Positions 5,350 through 5,706 of a DNA stretch of 5,706 bases are shown in pieces. The notes beneath the pieces were generated by a model, which saw nothing but the letters and a program-made list of their open reading frames with translations, had not been told where the DNA came from and did no database searches. How positions within the stretch are numbered: the first letter of the stretch is position 1; each line of letters begins with the position of its first letter. Position numbers and translations under genes: made by a program. The DNA is taken from positions 1-5,706 of the forward strand of contig DASXSF010000051.1 in NCBI GenBank assembly GCA_036506155.1, given 5' to 3'. The stretch is from DASXRA01 sp036506155. Its GTDB lineage: Bacteria; Actinomycetota; Actinomycetes; Mycobacteriales; Jatrophihabitantaceae.

Positions 5350-5706
5350 CGGAAGGTGTGGTGAAGCGTTCGCGGGCCGCCGTGGAGGACTGGTGGGCGG
5401 TGGTGAGGCCGGGCAGCGGAAGCAGGGTGAGCGGGTCGGCGCTGCAGGTGACCGTGATCGTCTGTGTCGTGCGGTGCTCGCCGACGCGGGTGGCATGTAC
5501 GGAGTTGTCGCCGGTGGCGGCGAGGTAGTCGGCCGCGGCCTGGCTGCCGGCGCCGCTGGCGGCGTTGTAGGCGGCGCCGGCTCGGGTGCCGGCCTGGGCG
5601 GCGGCTTGGCACAGGTTGCGGGCCTGGTACCACATTGCCGCCTGAACCGCTGTCAGGAACAGCGCGATCGACAGCGGGATCATGATCGCCCAGCCGACGA
5701 TGTCGC
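5309..5706 (-). CDS. TadE-like minor pseudopilin (first visible in operon), N-terminus outside window, C-terminal tail replaced by element
   Basis: The visible part is 132 codons plus stop, already open at the window edge. The Met at 5683 is probably internal, because the frame continues upstream through DIVGWAI. A transmembrane helix (WAIMIPLSIALFLTAVQAAMW) is followed by YQARNLCQAAAQAGTRAGAAY and an Ala/Gly-rich helix, as in TadE-like proteins, whose one helix lies near the N-terminus. The soluble part has VTCSADPLTLLPLPG and ends ...ARERFTTP. The last 14 residues, SGQFRNSEVSGGGN, use codons with more A/T at third positions (AAT, TCT, GAA, TCT) and lie inside the proposed element. I infer that the native protein ended at FTTP, with its TGA overlapping the next gene's ATG. 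The protein is therefore probably full length with a foreign tail. Its function should largely survive, but coupling to the next pseudopilin gene is lost. Confidence 0.82.
   Translation of the reverse strand, partial: DIVGWAIMIPLSIALFLTAVQAAMWYQARNLCQAAAQAGTRAGAAYNAASGAGSQAAADYLAATGDNSVHATRVGEHRTTQTITVTCSADPLTLLPLPGLTTAHQSSTAARERFTTPSGQFRNSEVSGGGN
5327..5347. repeat. Right subterminal imperfect palindrome
   Basis: CACTTCAG (5327-5334) and CTGAACTG (5340-5347) are inverted repeats matching at 7 of 8 positions around AATTC. It ends 7 bp inside the right core repeat. Length and placement resemble the left palindrome (882-903), though the sequences differ. Confidence 0.45.
5355..5360. repeat. 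Right core direct repeat of the element (GGTGTG)
   Basis: This hexamer matches 864-869. On the minus strand it reads CACACC and encodes the end of FTTP in tadE gene 1. Joining the two copies gives TTCACCACACCATGATC, in which CCA-TGA ends gene 1 and ATG-ATC begins gene 2. Confidence 0.6.

Larger units (their letters stand above)
864..5360 (+). mobile_element. Putative tyrosine-recombinase transposon carrying a metal-efflux cassette
   Basis: Five plus-strand genes interrupt a minus-strand pseudopilin operon. The proposed limits are the 6-bp direct repeats GGTGTG at 864-869 and 5355-5360, giving a unit of 4491 bp counting one repeat copy. Removing the unit restores tadE gene 1 ending ...ERFTTP-stop with an ATGA overlap onto tadE gene 2, the arrangement expected in such an operon. 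The contents are recombinase, HTH protein, zinc-ribbon recombinase-like protein, ArsR-family repressor and cation transporter. No long terminal inverted repeats are visible; only a short CCGGT is mirrored near the two ends (871-875 plus strand; 5352-5348 minus strand). The lack of terminal inverted repeats and the paired recombinases recall the Tn554 family, but membership is inference. The boundaries rest on a short repeat plus reading-frame logic, not on an observed empty site. Confidence 0.7.

Noticed and set aside
4600..5496. A 298-codon minus-strand frame across the transporter and right end
   Set aside because: It is antisense to the transporter and to the real frame of tadE gene 1 and has no recognisable family features.
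1..5706. tRNA, rRNA or CRISPR array
   Set aside because: No cloverleaf-like segment, ribosomal signature or regularly spaced repeats of CRISPR length were seen; no tRNA lies at the element ends as an attachment site.

Overview
This is a high-GC actinobacterial window: G/C-rich third codon positions, frequent GTG starts, GTGA/ATGA stop-start overlaps, TadE/TadG minor-pilin genes and a CmtR-like metal sensor. The genus cannot be told from the sequence. The host could be a chromosome, a plasmid or an integrative element.

Layout: both edges lie in one minus-strand Tad-type (Flp pilus-like) pseudopilin operon. It runs right to left: tadE-like gene 1 (5706 to 5309, upstream end outside the window), tadE-like gene 2 (863 to 339) and a TadG-like gene (342 to beyond base 1). 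Between genes 1 and 2 sits a block of about 4.5 kb of plus-strand genes that I read as an inserted mobile element. It carries a canonical tyrosine recombinase (1046-2134), a small Cro/XRE-type HTH protein (2139-2462), a large zinc-ribbon protein with a degenerate tyrosine-recombinase domain (2459-4219), an ArsR/SmtB repressor with CmtR-type cysteines (4229-4594) and a compact cation transporter (4591-5238).

The boundaries can be inferred to the base. A 6-bp direct repeat, GGTGTG, occurs at 864-869 and 5355-5360. Deleting one copy plus everything between them rejoins gene 1 so that it ends ...ERFTTP-stop, with its TGA overlapping the ATG of gene 2 as ATGA. That is the coupling still seen at the next junction (genes 2 and 3, GTGA overlap). 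The insertion therefore adds 14 foreign residues to pseudopilin 1 and breaks its coupling to pseudopilin 2.

How the genes work together (inference): the first three plus-strand genes form a tightly packed recombination operon. Its layout recalls the Tn554 family (a recombinase of about 360 aa, a larger recombinase of about 600 aa and a small accessory protein), although the order and the HTH partner differ. The cargo is a self-regulated metal-efflux pair with its own leaderless promoter and a 16-bp operator lying across the promoter and start codon. The non-coding ends (about 180 and 115 bp) hold palindromes and short repeats that may be recombinase or regulator sites.
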